NCBI RefSeq assembly: GCF_031583145.1
Contig: NZ_CP134050.1
Coordinates: 3,485,501 to 3,549,500, forward strand
Reading direction: 5' to 3'
From: Brevibacillus brevis
GTDB taxonomy: Bacteria > Bacillota > Bacilli > Brevibacillales > Brevibacillaceae
Length of the DNA stretch: 64,000 nt
In this document: in pieces, positions 62,875 to 64,000 of the stretch
Layout: each line of letters starts with the position of its first letter
Numbering within the stretch: the stretch's first letter is position 1
Notes under the pieces: model-generated
Told to the model about the DNA's origin: nothing
Database searches by the model: none
The model's input: the letters and a program-made list of their open reading frames with translations, nothing else
Made by a program: the position numbers and the translations under genes

Positions 62875-63880
62875 TGATATCATCTCCTCCACCGCGAGCG
62901 ATGATGATCTCACCAGCCTCCTCTAAACGGCGGATAATCGCAACAATGCGGGACTGAGCTTCTTCGACGTCGCGCAGACGGACAGGACCCATGAATTCCA
63001 TTTCTTCTTTGAAGGTGTCCGCCATCCGTTTCGACATGTTGCGGAAAATAACTTCCCGTACTTCCTCGCTGGACACTTTGAGCGAAAGCTGGAGGTCTGC
63101 GTTCTCTACATCGCGAATGACGCGCTGGATGGAACGGTTGTCCAACGTTGCGATGTCCTCGAATACGAACATGCGCTTCTTGATTTCTTCCGCCAATTCG
63201 GGGTCCTGGATCTCCAACGAGTCCAGAATGGTACGTTCGGTACCGCGATCGACACCGTTGAGTACCGCCACGATGGCTTCGATACCGCCGGCCTGGGTGT
63301 AGTCCTGGGTGACTGTAGCGGAAAGCTTTTGCTCCAGCACTTGCTCGACTTGTGCAATTACCTCCGGAGATGTGCTGTCCATCATCGCAATCCGCTTCGC
63401 TACTTCTGCTTGGCGTTCTTGCGGCAAAGCCGACAAGATCATCGCCGCCTGCTGTGCCTCAAGATAGGACAAGACCAATGCGATCGTTTGCGGATGCTCA
63501 TTTTGAATAAAGTTCAAGATTTGGCCGGGGTCCGCTTTTCTGGCGAAATCAAATGGCCGCACTTGCAAGTTGGCGGTGAGGCGATTGATAATATCCATCG
63601 CTTTTGTCTCGCCCAAGGCCTTCTGCAAAATTTCCTTGGCGTATGTAATTCCGCCTTGCGCGATCACTTCTTTTGCCACTGCGATCTGGTGGAACTCAGC
63701 CAAGATTTTGTCTTTTTCATCGTTATCTACTTTTCGAACATTGGCGATTTCCAACGTCAATTGCTCGATCTCGTCTTCACGCAAGTGTTTGAACACTTGG
63801 GCGGAGATTTCCGGCCCGAGTGAGATGAGCAAGATAGCCGCCTTCTGTCGACCAGTCAACTCTTTAGCGCCGCGAGCCAT
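62867..63880 (-). CDS. fliG: Flagellar motor switch protein FliG
   Basis: 337 residues from the ATG at 63880 with AAGGAG eight bases upstream (a GTG three codons earlier overlaps it). N-terminal FliF-binding domain, middle domain with NEHPQTIALVLSYL, and C-terminal stator-facing domain with the charged helix RSIQRVIRDVENADL and MSKRMADTFKEEMEFMGPVRL (cited in part). Transmits torque from MotA. Confidence 0.98.
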   Translation of the reverse strand: MARGAKELTGRQKAAILLISLGPEISAQVFKHLREDEIEQLTLEIANVRKVDNDEKDKILAEFHQIAVAKEVIAQGGITYAKEILQKALGETKAMDIINRLTANLQVRPFDFARKADPGQILNFIQNEHPQTIALVLSYLEAQQAAMILSALPQERQAEVAKRIAMMDSTSPEVIAQVEQVLEQKLSATVTQDYTQAGGIEAIVAVLNGVDRGTERTILDSLEIQDPELAEEIKKRMFVFEDIATLDNRSIQRVIRDVENADLQLSLKVSSEEVREVIFRNMSKRMADTFKEEMEFMGPVRLRDVEEAQSRIVAIIRRLEEAGEIIIARGGGDDIIV

Positions 63881-63892
63881 ACTTTTCACTCC

Positions 63893-64000
63893 TTAATCTT
63901 CTGCTAGCCATGTACGAAGCAGGACGACAAACTCTTCTGGCTTGCTTCGCGCCAGTTTTTCCAGCTGCTTCCTGACGACCACCTGATCTCCGTCTTCCTG
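63893..64000 (-). CDS. fliF: Flagellar MS-ring protein FliF (C-terminal end only)
   Basis: The last 35 codons run from the right edge to a TAA at 63893, ending with LEKLARSKPEEFVVLLRTWL and an acidic AED. This is the FliG-binding tail typical of FliF, which assembles the MS ring in the membrane. Twelve bases before fliG. The bulk of the gene lies outside the window. Confidence 0.85.
   Translation of the reverse strand, partial: QEDGDQVVVRKQLEKLARSKPEEFVVLLRTWLAED

Overview
The window is a gene-dense, almost single-stranded (every gene on the minus strand) chromosomal segment of an endospore-forming, peritrichously flagellated Firmicute of the order Bacillales. Gene order closely follows the Bacillus subtilis spoIIIE-to-fliF interval. 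The details (FapA and extra small genes after sigD, the protein sequences, frequent TTG/GTG starts) fit Paenibacillaceae, most likely Brevibacillus; that genus call is from memory of the families, not a search. No rRNA, tRNA, insertion sequence, prophage, CRISPR or obvious horizontally acquired island was seen.

Layout, in plus-strand coordinates (transcription runs right to left). 1-2.2 kb: tepA (cut by the left edge) and an RNase J gene. 2.3-7.1 kb: spoVFA-spoVFB-asd-dapG-dapA, which makes aspartate-family precursors and dipicolinate for spores. 7.2-12.2 kb: ymxH, the M16 protease mlpA, the deacetylase-like ylxY and pnp. 12.5-12.8 kb: rpsO. 12.9-21.1 kb: the rimP-nusA-ylxR-rplGA-infB-ylxP-rbfA-nrnA-truB-ribF operon (transcription/translation factors, ribosome and tRNA maturation, flavin synthesis), with a strong promoter and a probable NusA-type attenuator in its leader. 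21.3-25.6 kb: polC. 25.7-34.1 kb: pyrH-frr-uppS-cdsA-dxr-rseP-ispG-proS (UMP kinase, ribosome recycling, isoprenoid and lipid precursors, site-2 protease, prolyl-tRNA synthetase). 34.3-36.0 kb: rpsB-tsf. 36.2-64 kb: the tail and middle of the large fla/che operon, from fliF (cut by the right edge) through the basal body, hook, export apparatus, C-ring and chemotaxis genes to sigD, then fapA and three small genes, ending at a strong terminator.

The enzyme content is conserved housekeeping, so the less ordinary signals are regulatory or concern gaps and additions in the fla/che operon: (i) a structured leader before pnp with mutually exclusive helices and a terminator-like hairpin; (ii) a terminator-like hairpin in the rimP-nusA leader; (iii) a sigma-G-like promoter before tepA; (iv) candidate ribosomal-protein leaders before rpsO and rpsB; (v) perfect intercistronic hairpins on both sides of the hook gene; (vi) no flgD between fliK and flgE; (vii) three poorly characterised small genes between fapA and the operon terminator, one carrying only the N-terminal part of a YceG/MltG-like module; (viii) a long Pro/Tyr/Gly/Gln-rich linker in FliY. 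I saw no convincing wholly new multi-gene system.
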